A DNA stretch of 64,000 nucleotides from Paraburkholderia fungorum (GTDB lineage Bacteria; Pseudomonadota; Gammaproteobacteria; Burkholderiales; Burkholderiaceae): NCBI RefSeq assembly GCF_902833645.1, contig NZ_CADFGE010000001.1, positions 248,001 through 312,000 of the forward strand. Reading direction: 5' to 3'. Made by a program: the position numbers and the translations under genes. Each line of letters begins with the position of its first letter. Within the stretch, counting starts at the first letter, position 1. The notes under the pieces are model-generated. The model was not told the origin of the DNA. It searched no databases and saw only the letters and a list, made by a program, of their open reading frames with translations. This document shows positions 1 to 8,268 of the stretch, one piece after another.

Positions 1-122
1 GCTGAAGGTTTTGCGGTCGGCTTGTTGGTCGCGTGCGCTGCGGGCAGAAAACCGGCGGCAAGACCGAGCGTGGCGATCAACGTGGCGTTGCGAATCGTGG
101 CGGCGATCGGACGATGTTTCAT
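1..122 (-). CDS. Exported protein of unknown function, N-terminal fragment (cut by window edge)
   Basis: Only the first 40 codons are in the window, so the function cannot be told. The ATG is at 122-120 and is preceded by an AGAGG ribosome-binding site five bases upstream. The translation starts MKHRPIAATIRN and continues as a hydrophobic stretch ending in PAAHA, a typical signal peptide with an A-x-A cleavage site, followed by a Lys/Thr/Pro-rich segment. It begins ten bases after the TGA of the TpsB gene, so it is probably the third gene of the two-partner secretion operon. The product is inferred to be periplasmic or secreted. Confidence 0.7.
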   Translation of the reverse strand, partial: MKHRPIAATIRNATLIATLGLAAGFLPAAHATNKPTAKPS

Positions 123-132
123 GTGAACCTCT

Positions 133-1986
133 TCAGAGTGACCAGTTGAGTGTGGCAAGCAGCACGGTGGCTTTTTTCCCCAGTGCGGCGGGTTGCAGCA
201 AGGCCTGACCAAGCAGCACCTCGCTAGTGACGGTTTGTGTTTTGTAGCGCCATTGCGCGCGTGCGCCGATGCCGGTGCCCATGAGCGTCGGCCAGCCGCC
301 CTGTGCGACCAGATGCGATTTGCCGCCGTCGAGAAAGACGTAGGGTTCGAGATGCGCGTCGTGCCAGACCGGCACGTTCTGCCACGCGGCCTCGTTGCGC
401 AGATAGAAGCCGCTGTCGCCGGCAATCCCGCCTTCAGTGAAGCCACGCACGGAATCCATGCCGCCGAGGAAGATCTGCTCGTTGCCGAACATCGCGACAT
501 GGCTGTACTGGCCGCGCAACGTGCCGCGATAGGTCCATTGCGTGCCGGCCAGCGTGCCGAGTGCGATCTGCAGCGTGGCAGTGGCGTCGACTTTCGTGAA
601 CTGGCTGTGCGCATCGACTTCGTCGATATCGGGGGCGTCATGACTAGCGGAGAGCCACGGTAAGCCTTGCGACACGCCGACGTCCCACGTCGCGGCCGCG
701 GCCTGATCTTGCGCAACGAAACGGCGCAAACCATTCAGGCCAACGCGCAACACCGTGAGGTCCTGCGGCGCCAGGTCGATGCCGTTCAGGTTGCGTTCCG
801 TGCGCATTTTGGTCAGCGTGATGTCAACGCTTGTGCGACCGGTGCGAGAGCGCGTCAGCACATCGTTCCAGCCGAGGATCTGACTGAAAGTGCGTCCTTG
901 CAGTAGCGCGACATCGCTGATGGTCTGCTGGTATTCGGACAGCGAAGTCGTGTAGCTGAAGGTCTGATAGCCATACGGCGCCGCTGCGGAAAACACCACC
1001 GCGTTGCTGTCCTGCGTGCCGACGTAGTTGAACGACAACGACTCCTGCAAACCGATCAGGTTGTCCGCTTCGACGCCAGCGCGATAGCGCAGCGTGCCGG
1101 TTTGCGAGCTGCCGTAGTTGTCGATGCCGAGGTCGTAGAAAACACGGTCGCCGTAGTGGTTGGTGATTGCCACCGCCGAGTCGCCCGGTGTCTCGCCCGG
1201 CATGATCTGGATTTCAGCCTGATTGCGACGAAGCCGGTTGATCTGGTCCACGCCCTGTTCGAGGTCAGGCAAGCGCAGCACGTCACCAGTGCTGTCGCCG
1301 AAGGCCCACGCGGTGCCCGCGTCGGTCAGCAGGCCGCCGCCGTGCGTCGTGTACCACGGCTCTTCAGGATCGCGCGGACGCAGCGGTTTGCCGTTCAGCG
1401 TGAAGGCCGATACCTTGCCGTCGACGATGCTGATTTTCAGCGTACCCGAGGCGAGATTCTGCGCGCCGAGATATGCACGCGTCGTGATGTAGCCGCGTGC
1501 GATGAACGCTTCGGTCACGCGGCGCAGCAGCAGGTTGATACGGTTGCGGCCGAGCTGCCTGCCGATGAACGGGGCGGCGATCTCATTGAGCGCACTCGCG
1601 CCAAGGACCTTGTCGCCGGTGAACTCAATGTGGTCAATTCTGAAGAGCGGCGCGACGTCCGGCAGGGTCTCGACATCCGCACCTTCGGGGAGATTGACCA
1701 CTGTCGGCTGCGGCACTTCGATCTGTGGAGGCGGCTGCTGGATTTCGTCGCGCCGCCGGCGATCGCGTTGCTCTTGCAGGAGACGTTGCGCCGGGTCCTG
1801 TTCGGCGCGCACGGGTGCACCGAAGGGCACGCCGCCTGGCGCCCCCGCATTCGGCAAGCCCGGCGGCGTTTGCGCGAACCCGCGCACCGCTGCGGCGCCG
1901 GCGAGTATCGCCAGCGTGCAGCGTGCGAGCCGGGGCACGCGGCGCTGCGTGGTCCGGTTGATGGCGTGCTCCATGGCCGACCTCAT
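133..1986 (-). CDS. TpsB-family outer-membrane transporter (ShlB/FhaC/HecB type)
   Basis: Two-partner secretion translocator of the Omp85/TpsB family, expected to bind the TPS domain of its partner in the periplasm and move it across the outer membrane. The roughly 617-residue product has a signal sequence, a Pro/Gln/Arg-rich stretch, POTRA-like sequence at about residues 115-190 (FRIDHIEFTGDKVLG onward), a beta-barrel region and the diagnostic VRGF motif near residue 513. It ends in NWSL, a plausible C-terminal barrel strand. The start is placed at the ATG of 1986-1984 because it overlaps the TGA of the upstream exoprotein gene as ATGA, implying translational coupling. An ATG at 1974 with a GAGG site and a GTG at 1998 are alternatives. 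Length and motifs look intact. Confidence 0.9.
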   Translation of the reverse strand: MRSAMEHAINRTTQRRVPRLARCTLAILAGAAAVRGFAQTPPGLPNAGAPGGVPFGAPVRAEQDPAQRLLQEQRDRRRRDEIQQPPPQIEVPQPTVVNLPEGADVETLPDVAPLFRIDHIEFTGDKVLGASALNEIAAPFIGRQLGRNRINLLLRRVTEAFIARGYITTRAYLGAQNLASGTLKISIVDGKVSAFTLNGKPLRPRDPEEPWYTTHGGGLLTDAGTAWAFGDSTGDVLRLPDLEQGVDQINRLRRNQAEIQIMPGETPGDSAVAITNHYGDRVFYDLGIDNYGSSQTGTLRYRAGVEADNLIGLQESLSFNYVGTQDSNAVVFSAAAPYGYQTFSYTTSLSEYQQTISDVALLQGRTFSQILGWNDVLTRSRTGRTSVDITLTKMRTERNLNGIDLAPQDLTVLRVGLNGLRRFVAQDQAAAATWDVGVSQGLPWLSASHDAPDIDEVDAHSQFTKVDATATLQIALGTLAGTQWTYRGTLRGQYSHVAMFGNEQIFLGGMDSVRGFTEGGIAGDSGFYLRNEAAWQNVPVWHDAHLEPYVFLDGGKSHLVAQGGWPTLMGTGIGARAQWRYKTQTVTSEVLLGQALLQPAALGKKATVLLATLNWSL

Positions 1987-4184
1987 AGGCCGAACCACGA
2001 CACGAGGCCGAGGTGGTTGTGATTGCCGATCGTGACCGGCGCGCGATACGGCGCGCTAATCGTGTTCACGCCGCCCGCGGCTTTGATGCCGCCAGGCGCG
2101 TTGAACGCGCCGCCTTCAATATCCGCCTCGCCAGTCAGCTCGACCTGCCCGCTGCCGCCAATGAACAAGCCGCCCGTGTCGGCCGCGAAAATCGCCGACC
2201 ACGCGTTGCCGAACCACGCTTTGAGATCGTGCGTACGGTTGATCGCGGTGTAGCCGAGTACGGCTTGTGCGAGGGTCCTTGGCGCGTCGAGTTTGAGCGT
2301 GCCTTCCGCCGACACGAGGCCGCCCGTGTTGGTGATCTGCGTGCCGGCCTTCAGCGTGATGTCATTGTTCGCCTGGATCACGCCGCCGTAACCCTGCACG
2401 TTGCTCGACGAACTCGAACTGCAGAAGAAGAAACACGTTCGATGAAACGACGCCTGGCCGGTAAAGATGGCCTGCGTCAATAACTGGTCGCGCGCGGTGA
2501 TCGAAATCGAACCGCCGACGGTCGGGCTTTTCGGGTCGATTTGCGCGAGAATCGTGCCGCCGATGTTATGAACGTTCTGCGCGGCAATCGTCACGTTGCC
2601 GACGTTGGCGCTCAGGTAGGAGAGTTTGTCCGGATCGGCGAGCGCGCCGTAGTCCACATTGAAACCGTCGTCACGATGTTCGACGAAAATCAGGCGCCAG
2701 CTACGGTCTGAATAGCTGACCGGCGCGCCGCCATTCACACCGCTCGAATGATCGACGACGTTGTCGACATCGCCGCCCGCCGTGATCGTCAGATTCTGAT
2801 TCGACAGGATGCGTGCGTTCTGATTCGTCAGGGAGCCACCGGCCGTCACGGACACATCGCCCGCCGCACCGTACACGACGCCAAGCAGGCCTGTCGGTGT
2901 CGACTGATTCAGTATGTTGCCGGTGGCATTTAGCGTGACCGCGCCGAGCGACGCCGAATCGAGCGTGTTCTTCTGCTGGCCTTGTATCAGCGAACCTACG
3001 TTGGCGATATCGCCGGTGCTGGTCAGCACCACGCCGCTGGTGGTCGAAGCGACCACGGATTGCGCCGTGGCGTCCTGCGCCAGCGCGATGCCCCCACCGC
3101 TCATGTCGATACCGGCATTGGCAAGCAGGCTGCTTCCCGTCAGGCTGACTGCGCCGCTCGCGCTCAACGTCGCCGAACCACTGTTCGCCTTCAGCTTCGT
3201 ATCCGATAACGTCACGCTGTCCTGCACTTGCAGATCGAGATTGTTCTGCGCCGTCAGCGTCGTATTGGCGAACTGCACGGAGCCGTTCGACGACAACGTG
3301 AAATCGCCGAGCGATGCGTTCATCGGCCCAGCGCTGCGCACGCCCGGGCCTCTATCGGTGACGATCAGTTGCACACGGCCGCTCGTCAGGCTGCCGGCGG
3401 CGGTGATGTCGATAGCGAATGAATTAGCCGTGGCCGCGCTGGTGGATGGGCTCAGCGTGAGCCAGTCGTTGCTGTTGTCGTTCGGCGAAACCGCCGTGTT
3501 CAGCGTGACATTACTGTTGCCGGCCACCGCGCGCACGTAGGCGGTCTGCGACGTGAAGCCGTTGGTGAGCGGCCCGTTGATCTGCACATTCTTCGCGATC
3601 AGATCGAGGCCGATCAACGCGCTCGCCAATCCTTGCGGCCCGACGACGATCGTCCCCGTGCTGGTGTCGAGCACGATGTCGCGTTCCGGAATTCCCGCTA
3701 CCGGAACGGTGTCCTTGAAACTGACGTGCCCAGTGGTCAATGCGACACGGCCCGTATTGACGAATGAACCGCCATTAACCGTAATGCCGTTCGGATTGGC
3801 CAATATCACGTTCGCACGCGAGCCGAGCACGTCAATTCGCCCGCTAATAATGCTGGGATTGGTACTTGTTACCTGATTGACAATCGTTCGGGCATTAATA
3901 CCGACGTTATTTAGTGACGCGCCGGCTGCGTCTACGTTGAAACTGCTATAGGTGTTATTTGAAACCCCGGCTACTGTCGGCGCGATATTGACCGTCTGGT
4001 GGCCATTCGCTGCGGTTGAAACTGTTGTCGCAGTTCCGCCGTCAATAGCAATGCCCGCCGCACTCGCGCCTGAAGGGGCGGCGGCCAGCAATACAACGAT
4101 CAGCCTGATTGTTTGATGATGCGGACGCGGCTTCCCGCGGCCCACATTCCTACCCCGTGCACTCCGGAACATTCTTGTTTTCAC
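1983..4184 (-). CDS. TpsA-type exoprotein with filamentous haemagglutinin N-terminal (TPS) domain
   Basis: Predicted secreted partner of the adjacent TpsB transporter. After a signal peptide (hydrophobic core near residues 27-42, ending GASAAG) comes a TPS/haemagglutination-activity domain with the ILANPNGITVNGG signature near residue 130, then beta-helix-like repeats rich in Asn, Gly, Ser and Thr. At 733 residues it is short for an FHA-family protein (often 1500-4000) and lacks long repeat arrays; the C-terminal third has an odd CFFFC segment followed by a Ser run and ends in a distinct WFGL tail. It may be a small adhesin or a remnant of a longer one. The GTG at 4184 has an alternative ATG at 4172. 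The 3' end overlaps tpsB. Confidence 0.85.
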   Translation of the reverse strand: MKTRMFRSARGRNVGRGKPRPHHQTIRLIVVLLAAAPSGASAAGIAIDGGTATTVSTAANGHQTVNIAPTVAGVSNNTYSSFNVDAAGASLNNVGINARTIVNQVTSTNPSIISGRIDVLGSRANVILANPNGITVNGGSFVNTGRVALTTGHVSFKDTVPVAGIPERDIVLDTSTGTIVVGPQGLASALIGLDLIAKNVQINGPLTNGFTSQTAYVRAVAGNSNVTLNTAVSPNDNSNDWLTLSPSTSAATANSFAIDITAAGSLTSGRVQLIVTDRGPGVRSAGPMNASLGDFTLSSNGSVQFANTTLTAQNNLDLQVQDSVTLSDTKLKANSGSATLSASGAVSLTGSSLLANAGIDMSGGGIALAQDATAQSVVASTTSGVVLTSTGDIANVGSLIQGQQKNTLDSASLGAVTLNATGNILNQSTPTGLLGVVYGAAGDVSVTAGGSLTNQNARILSNQNLTITAGGDVDNVVDHSSGVNGGAPVSYSDRSWRLIFVEHRDDGFNVDYGALADPDKLSYLSANVGNVTIAAQNVHNIGGTILAQIDPKSPTVGGSISITARDQLLTQAIFTGQASFHRTCFFFCSSSSSSNVQGYGGVIQANNDITLKAGTQITNTGGLVSAEGTLKLDAPRTLAQAVLGYTAINRTHDLKAWFGNAWSAIFAADTGGLFIGGSGQVELTGEADIEGGAFNAPGGIKAAGGVNTISAPYRAPVTIGNHNHLGLVSWFGL

Positions 4185-4344
4185 GCAACTTTTCGTTGCG
4201 GACTCTCTTGATCGGTTGGTCTTTCTCGCGCGGTTTCAGGGAACCGCGTCTTTCGTATGATCAATAACGGCGACGATCGAGAGTTCTTTAGAGTTATTCG
4301 GGAGTTTTTTATTATCCTAATATTACATTTTCATTATATAAGAA

Positions 4345-4391
4345 AGGCATTTGAAATTATTTTAATTCGATATTATTCATTTCAAATGCCT
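4345..4391. terminator. 13-bp perfect inverted repeat in an AT-rich spacer
   Basis: AGGCATTTGAAAT (4345-4357) and its exact complement (4379-4391) flank a 21-base AT-rich loop. Read on the minus strand it lies 50 bases after the stop of the hydroxyacyl-CoA dehydrogenase gene and is followed by TTTCTTAT, so it could terminate that gene; it is also upstream of the exoprotein gene and could be an operator. The spacer 4185-4440 is strikingly AT-rich for this genome. Confidence 0.45.
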
Positions 4392-4440
4392 GATTATTCC
4401 GGCTGCATAATCCGATTCACGCTGCGTGCGTGAAACGTCA

Positions 4441-5355
4441 TTAACCGCGACTAATCACCTGCTTGCGGCCTGCCTTGACGCGCGCCAGATGCGCGTCGTC
4501 CCATTCATAGAAACCAGCACCGCTGCGTACGCCCACCCGCCCCGCGTTCACCTGTGCACGTAGCAGATCGAGGACGTCTTCGGCCTTGGCGAGTTCCGGC
4601 ATCAAATGCGTGGAGATATCGAGGAAGGTATCGAGGCCGCCCATGTCCGCGCCCTCAAACGGCCCGACAATTCCCCACCGGCGCCCAAGCGACGCCTTCA
4701 TGACCCGATCGACCACGTCAGGCGTCGCTGCCCCCGAGCGCACGATGTTCAGCGCCTCGCGCAGCACGGCGAACTGCAACCGGTTGCCGACAAAACCCGG
4801 AATCGCCTTCGCCAGCACCACCGGCTCCATACCGATCGCGCTCATCAAAGCAGCGGTACGTTCGGTGACTTCCGGCGCGGTCGCGGTGCCCGGCACGACT
4901 TCGACAAGCGGGATCATGTGCGGCGGATTCCAGAAATGCGCGATCAGAAAACGCTCTTTCGCGCGCAACGGAGCAACCAGTTGATCGGGCGGAAAGCCGC
5001 TGGTGTTGCTTGCAAGAATCGCGTCGTCTGCCATCAGCCCGGTTAACGATGCATACAGGCGATGCTTCAACTCCAACACTTCGGGAATCGCCTCGATCAC
5101 GAATTGCGCCGACGCCATAACGTCGAGTTGCGCATGCGTCTCGATGCGCGCGAGCGCCGCGTGTTTGGCACCATGGTCGATGCGTCCGCAGTCGATCAGT
5201 TCGTCAAGCACCGCTTCCGCCTTGGGCGCCACGCTAGCGAGGCGCGCCGGGTCGACGTCGTGAACGATCGTCCGATGCCCATGCAGCGCGCTTTGCGTCG
5301 CAATACCGACGCCCATCAATCCCGTGCCCACTACGCCTATGACTGCCTTATCCAC
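4441..5355 (-). CDS. 3-hydroxyacyl-CoA dehydrogenase family protein
   Basis: NAD-dependent dehydrogenase of the 3-hydroxyacyl-CoA/3-hydroxybutyryl-CoA family, oxidising a beta-hydroxyacyl-CoA to the 3-ketoacyl-CoA in the cytoplasm. Visible are the N-terminal Rossmann motif VVGTGLMGVGIA (about residues 6-17), the NTSGFPPD segment near 120, the catalytic-region motif AHFWNPP near 140 (the dyad histidine), and the C-terminal dimerisation domain with PGFVGNRLQ near 190. At about 304 residues it is a single-domain enzyme like Hbd or carnitine 3-dehydrogenase rather than a FadB fusion. The GTG at 5355 is chosen because AGGAGA stands six bases upstream and the Rossmann strand follows directly; an upstream TTG or ATG would add 13 unlikely residues. 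The exact substrate is unknown. Confidence 0.85.
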   Translation of the reverse strand: MDKAVIGVVGTGLMGVGIATQSALHGHRTIVHDVDPARLASVAPKAEAVLDELIDCGRIDHGAKHAALARIETHAQLDVMASAQFVIEAIPEVLELKHRLYASLTGLMADDAILASNTSGFPPDQLVAPLRAKERFLIAHFWNPPHMIPLVEVVPGTATAPEVTERTAALMSAIGMEPVVLAKAIPGFVGNRLQFAVLREALNIVRSGAATPDVVDRVMKASLGRRWGIVGPFEGADMGGLDTFLDISTHLMPELAKAEDVLDLLRAQVNAGRVGVRSGAGFYEWDDAHLARVKAGRKQVISRG

Positions 5356-5427
5356 GCCGCTCTCCTGCTGCCATCGATGAAAGCTTTCAAGCATAGCGCA
5401 GCGCGCCGTATTTCAAGCCCGAACGCG

Positions 5428-5464
5428 ACAAAGCCGGTCTTCCGCGAGGAAGGACCGGCTTTGT
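5428..5464 (-). terminator. Intrinsic terminator-like hairpin
   Basis: ACAAAGCCGGTC at 5428-5439 pairs perfectly with GACCGGCTTTGT at 5453-5464. Read on the minus strand it follows the small secreted-protein gene and ends in TTTGT, so it plausibly terminates that transcript. Confidence 0.55.
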
Positions 5465-5503
5465 GGACTTCACGCCGCGTCACGCGGCGCCGTCATGCGC
5501 GCA

Positions 5504-5806
5504 TTAGTAACGCGGGGGCGGCGGGCGACGGTCGTCGTGATGATGCGGATCGTAGTCGTGCGGATGATGACGCATCCAGTCGTCGTGAGCCCAGTAGCGG
5601 TGGCCGTCGTAGTAACGATCGCCATGCCAGCCGATGTTGATCGACACGCCCACCGGCATCATGTGCGGCTGACCGTACACCGCCGGTCCCGGACCATTCT
5701 CGACAACCACTCGTTCCTGAGCAAAAGCGCTGCCGGCCGCGAGCAACGCGCCACCTGCCAGCAAGGTTGCAACAATCGAACGCGACGTCTTGTTAAAGGT
5801 TTTCAT
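5504..5806 (-). CDS. Small exported His/Asp/Pro-rich protein
   Basis: A 100-residue protein with a clear Sec signal peptide (MKTFNKTSRSIVATLLAGG, cleavage after GSAFA) and a mature part that starts with VVVENGPGPAVYGQP, then VGVSINIGWHGDRYYDG, and ends in a His/Asp-rich and Pro-rich tail (HHPHDYDPHHHDD). Function is unknown; the His/Asp tail could bind metal (inference). The ATG at 5806 follows a GGAGGT-type site. Its arrangement of signal peptide, GPxVYxQP motif and Gly/Tyr/His-rich tail resembles the exported protein at 58003-58290, suggesting one family. Confidence 0.75.
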   Translation of the reverse strand: MKTFNKTSRSIVATLLAGGALLAAGSAFAQERVVVENGPGPAVYGQPHMMPVGVSINIGWHGDRYYDGHRYWAHDDWMRHHPHDYDPHHHDDRRPPPPRY

Positions 5807-6125
5807 CGTGACCTCCCATGCAAAGTTTTATATCAAGCCGGCGTCCGTGTTCGGCCTGCGTCGAACCGCGATTTTGGGTTCGGACCGGACGCCGTACGCT
5901 TGAAATCAACTTTAACGGTGCAAACCGCATGAAAACGTGAGCACTTGTAAGCACACGTTTCGTAGAAAGGGACGGATGAAGACGGGCCTTTTGGGCGCTC
6001 GGCGCTCGTCTGAAGCGGATGCGCGATAGATCAATCAAATGGCAGCGCGGCGTCGTGTCAGCCACCGTTACACTCATTTCGGCCAGGAAATATTCGGAAA
6101 AGTGCGGAGTGGGATGGGGACATTC
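5807..6125. other. Intergenic stretch without a convincing gene
   Basis: This holds the promoter and leader region of the minus-strand gene ending at 5504. Open frames here lack ribosome-binding sites and protein-like composition. No strong promoter or dyad was recognised. Confidence 0.4.
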
Positions 6126-6166
6126 AAAAACAAAAGCCACGGCACGCATTTCGCGGGCGGTGGCTT
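6126..6166 (-). terminator. Putative intrinsic terminator of the DUF3563-like gene
   Basis: On the minus strand AAGCCAC ... GTGGCTT forms a 7-bp stem (6160-6166 with 6134-6140) followed by TTTTGTTTTTG. It lies about 70 bases downstream of the stop of the small gene at 6238-6396. The loop is long (19 bases), so confidence is moderate. Confidence 0.45.
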
Positions 6167-6237
6167 CAATAAAGCGGGCGCACTCGAGGTGCGCGCCCGG
6201 ACGCGGTGGTCCGCGCTCAGGCCGTACAGCTTTCTTC

Positions 6238-6396
6238 TTAGTCGCTCAGCTTAATGCCGAACAACGTGGCTTGCGCTTTGCGCATGCGCTCTGCTTCGCG
6301 GCTACGCGCTGCATACGAGTAGTCCGAATCCAGCGGCAGATGGGGCGACGCAAAGAGGTCGCTGACCTTTTGGAACAGTGCAAAAATGTAGCTCAT
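6238..6396 (-). CDS. DUF3563-like 52-residue protein
   Basis: A very short gene: ATG at 6396-6394, TAA at 6240-6238. The product begins MSYIFALFQKVSDLFAS and contains a basic amphipathic stretch (AARSREAERMRKAQATLFG). The N-terminal aromatic amphipathic helix followed by a charged helix resembles the DUF3563 mini-proteins common in Burkholderia and relatives, whose function is unknown; the assignment rests on recall of the family pattern. A GGGAGTCGCC segment precedes the start. The upstream region carries two striking AGGGTTTTCCCT dyads, so it is probably tightly regulated. Confidence 0.65.
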   Translation of the reverse strand: MSYIFALFQKVSDLFASPHLPLDSDYSYAARSREAERMRKAQATLFGIKLSD

Positions 6397-6424
6397 GGCG
6401 ACTCCCGGTTGGTTACTGCATTTG

Positions 6425-6464
6425 TTAGGGTTTTCCCTTAAGAAACATTATAGGGTTTTCCCTA
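6425..6464. promoter_or_regulatory. Two tandem AGGGTTTTCCCT dyads
   Basis: AGGGTTTTCCCT occurs at 6427-6438 and again at 6452-6463, the second extended to TAGGG/CCCTA. The centres are exactly 25 bp apart and lie 30-70 bp upstream of the DUF3563-like start codon, where a dimeric regulator could act on the promoter. A one-mismatch relative (TTAGGGTTTTGCCTTA) is upstream of the fimbrial operon at 36899-36914. The cognate regulator is not known to me. Confidence 0.5.
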
Positions 6465-6674
6465 GGCAAAAGCTAGTGCAATGCAGCAATTTCTTGGGTG
6501 CGATGTGTTGCCACAGGGTTTTTGTGCATGGTGCGTCGCATCATGACAACGTCCCCTTTTTCAAATTTCAGATCAAACCGTCCGCCTACTGAAACGCAAT
6601 CCCCGCTGGCGCCCGCTGCGTGCGGGTTCCGAGCTTGTCATGCTTTACGGGGGCCGAACAGAGCGGCATTGACG

Positions 6675-6713
6675 GCGACCGCCGCAGCCAGCTTTTGCCG
6701 GCGCGGCGGTCGC
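6675..6713 (-). terminator. Strong hairpin after the Ala-rich membrane protein gene
   Basis: GCGACCGCCGC (6675-6685) pairs perfectly with GCGGCGGTCGC (6703-6713) over a 17-base loop. It begins seven bases past the stop codon of the gene at 6720-8135. There is no T-run on the minus strand, so it may be a processing or Rho-associated hairpin rather than a canonical terminator. Confidence 0.4.
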
Positions 6714-6719
6714 GAAAAG

Positions 6720-8135
6720 TCAGTGGGAGTTGGCTGCTTTCGGCTTGTGCGCGTGCTGTGCTCGCGCGCTGCGTTTGCCATGAGTCGGCGCGGCTGCGGC
6801 TGGCTGGAGTGCCGCGGGTGCGGCTGCGCCAGATGCGGCAGTGGCCGCCGCTGCGGTAGCCATCGCCAGGTGGGTATCGAGCAGGCTGGCCATGGCGGCC
6901 TGCTGGTTCTGCATCATCTGTTCGAGGCGGTGCTGCTGGGACGTGGTTTCACGCGTCAGGCGCATCAGAAGCACGGTCTGCGTGATGCCGATCGCGACCG
7001 TCATCAGCAACGCGCCCACCACGATCGACAGCATCCATTTCATGCGGCGTGAATGGTCGGTGGCGGCGAGGCGCTGATCGGCAATCACGCCATATAACGC
7101 GTCGACGGTATCGGCGAAAGCCGTCGCCCGCGCGCGGTCGAGTTCAGGCGCGGCACGCAGCGCTGCCGCGGCGGCTTCGGCGCGCTGGGCTTCCCGGAAA
7201 GAGGGTGCAGCAAAAGCAGCGCTTGCGGCTGCCGCAGGCGCAGGCGCCGATGCGGAAGCATTACCCGGCGTGGACGTGGGCGTTGTACCCAGCTTCGATC
7301 CAGCAGCCACCACGCCGGCGCCAGTTTCAGGCGAAGAGAACACCCGCGCTGCTCCGGCCTCGGCTTCCGTCGAAGACGGCGCGCGCTCCGCTCCAGCTTT
7401 CGCAGGCCCGGCATTCGCGGCGTCGGCGCCGGCGGCTTCCCGCGAGGCCGTCGTCGCCTTGGTAAAAGTCGCGGCGAAGCGCTGCGGCGGCATGGCCGGT
7501 TTCGCTGCGCCCGAGGTCGATGCAGTCGTTGCATCCCCCGTCGTGGCGCCCGATTCAGCCGCCTGGCGCAGCGCGGTCACACTTCGCGCGACAGTAGCCG
7601 CTGCCATCGCCGATGTGAGCGGCGCGGCCGCGTCGCGTGCCGATGTTGCCGGCTTCTCTTCGGCTGAAGCCTCGGTGGCCGCCTTGGCGTCGTCGAAAGC
7701 CACTCCGCCAACCAACAATGTCGGCGCCTCGACCGCCTCCGGCTCGAGGCCGCTCAATTGCGCATACACCGGCGCCGGTTCTTCGGATTTCGTGGTGCGC
7801 GGCGCGCGACGCGCGGCCTTTGCGTCCAGCGACAAGCCGTCGGCATCGATCGCTCCAACAGCGGCCAGCACCACATCGGGTAATTCGAAGCCGTGCAGCG
7901 TGCCTTGCCGGACGTCGATGTTCATCGCTTCCAGCGTGGCGCGGGTGGGATCGTCGGGGAACAGATCGAGCGTGCTGTCGTCGCGCGAGGCATCGCTCAG
8001 TTGCGCGAGACGTTGGGCCGAGCGCGCGGCGCGCGCGAGTTTGTTTTCAGTTTCGGTCGAGACGGTGGCCTGACGCCGCTTCTTCGAAGCGGTGCGCTGA
8101 GGCCGGGACTGCGTGGATGCTGCGGAATCTGCCAT
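6720..8135 (-). CDS. Ala-rich protein with a single C-terminal membrane segment, unknown function
   Basis: A 471-residue protein of low complexity. The N-terminus (MADSAAS onward) is basic (KKRRQ) and is followed by an ordered-looking segment with helices near residues 30-110 (LARAARSAQRLAQLSDASR; LDLFPDDPTRATLEAMNIDV). A long Ala/Thr/Ser/Glu-rich, probably disordered, middle precedes one transmembrane helix near residue 370 (WMLSIVVGALLMTVAIGI), a short coiled region (TSQQHRLEQMMQNQQAAMA) and an Ala-rich tail ending in basic residues. The ATG at 8135 is preferred over the one at 8177 because it starts the Ala/Ser/Gln-rich conserved-looking N-terminus. No family was recognised. Confidence 0.7.
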   Translation of the reverse strand: MADSAASTQSRPQRTASKKRRQATVSTETENKLARAARSAQRLAQLSDASRDDSTLDLFPDDPTRATLEAMNIDVRQGTLHGFELPDVVLAAVGAIDADGLSLDAKAARRAPRTTKSEEPAPVYAQLSGLEPEAVEAPTLLVGGVAFDDAKAATEASAEEKPATSARDAAAPLTSAMAAATVARSVTALRQAAESGATTGDATTASTSGAAKPAMPPQRFAATFTKATTASREAAGADAANAGPAKAGAERAPSSTEAEAGAARVFSSPETGAGVVAAGSKLGTTPTSTPGNASASAPAPAAAASAAFAAPSFREAQRAEAAAAALRAAPELDRARATAFADTVDALYGVIADQRLAATDHSRRMKWMLSIVVGALLMTVAIGITQTVLLMRLTRETTSQQHRLEQMMQNQQAAMASLLDTHLAMATAAAATAASGAAAPAALQPAAAAPTHGKRSARAQHAHKPKAANSH

Positions 8136-8268
8136 AGAGAAAAAAGCGGTCGTCGCCGGAAAGCGGGCGCCGGGCACCGCTCGTCAATACCATTGGAATT
8201 TTTCGAGACCGCATTGTCGCATGGCCGCCCGCCCCAGCCGAAGCCATTCGCCGACGTTTTTTCCGTTT

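Noticed and set aside
5793..6149. 118-codon minus-strand frame upstream of the small secreted-protein gene
   Set aside because: It overlaps a terminator-like hairpin and a promoter region, has no ribosome-binding site and its sequence looks non-coding.
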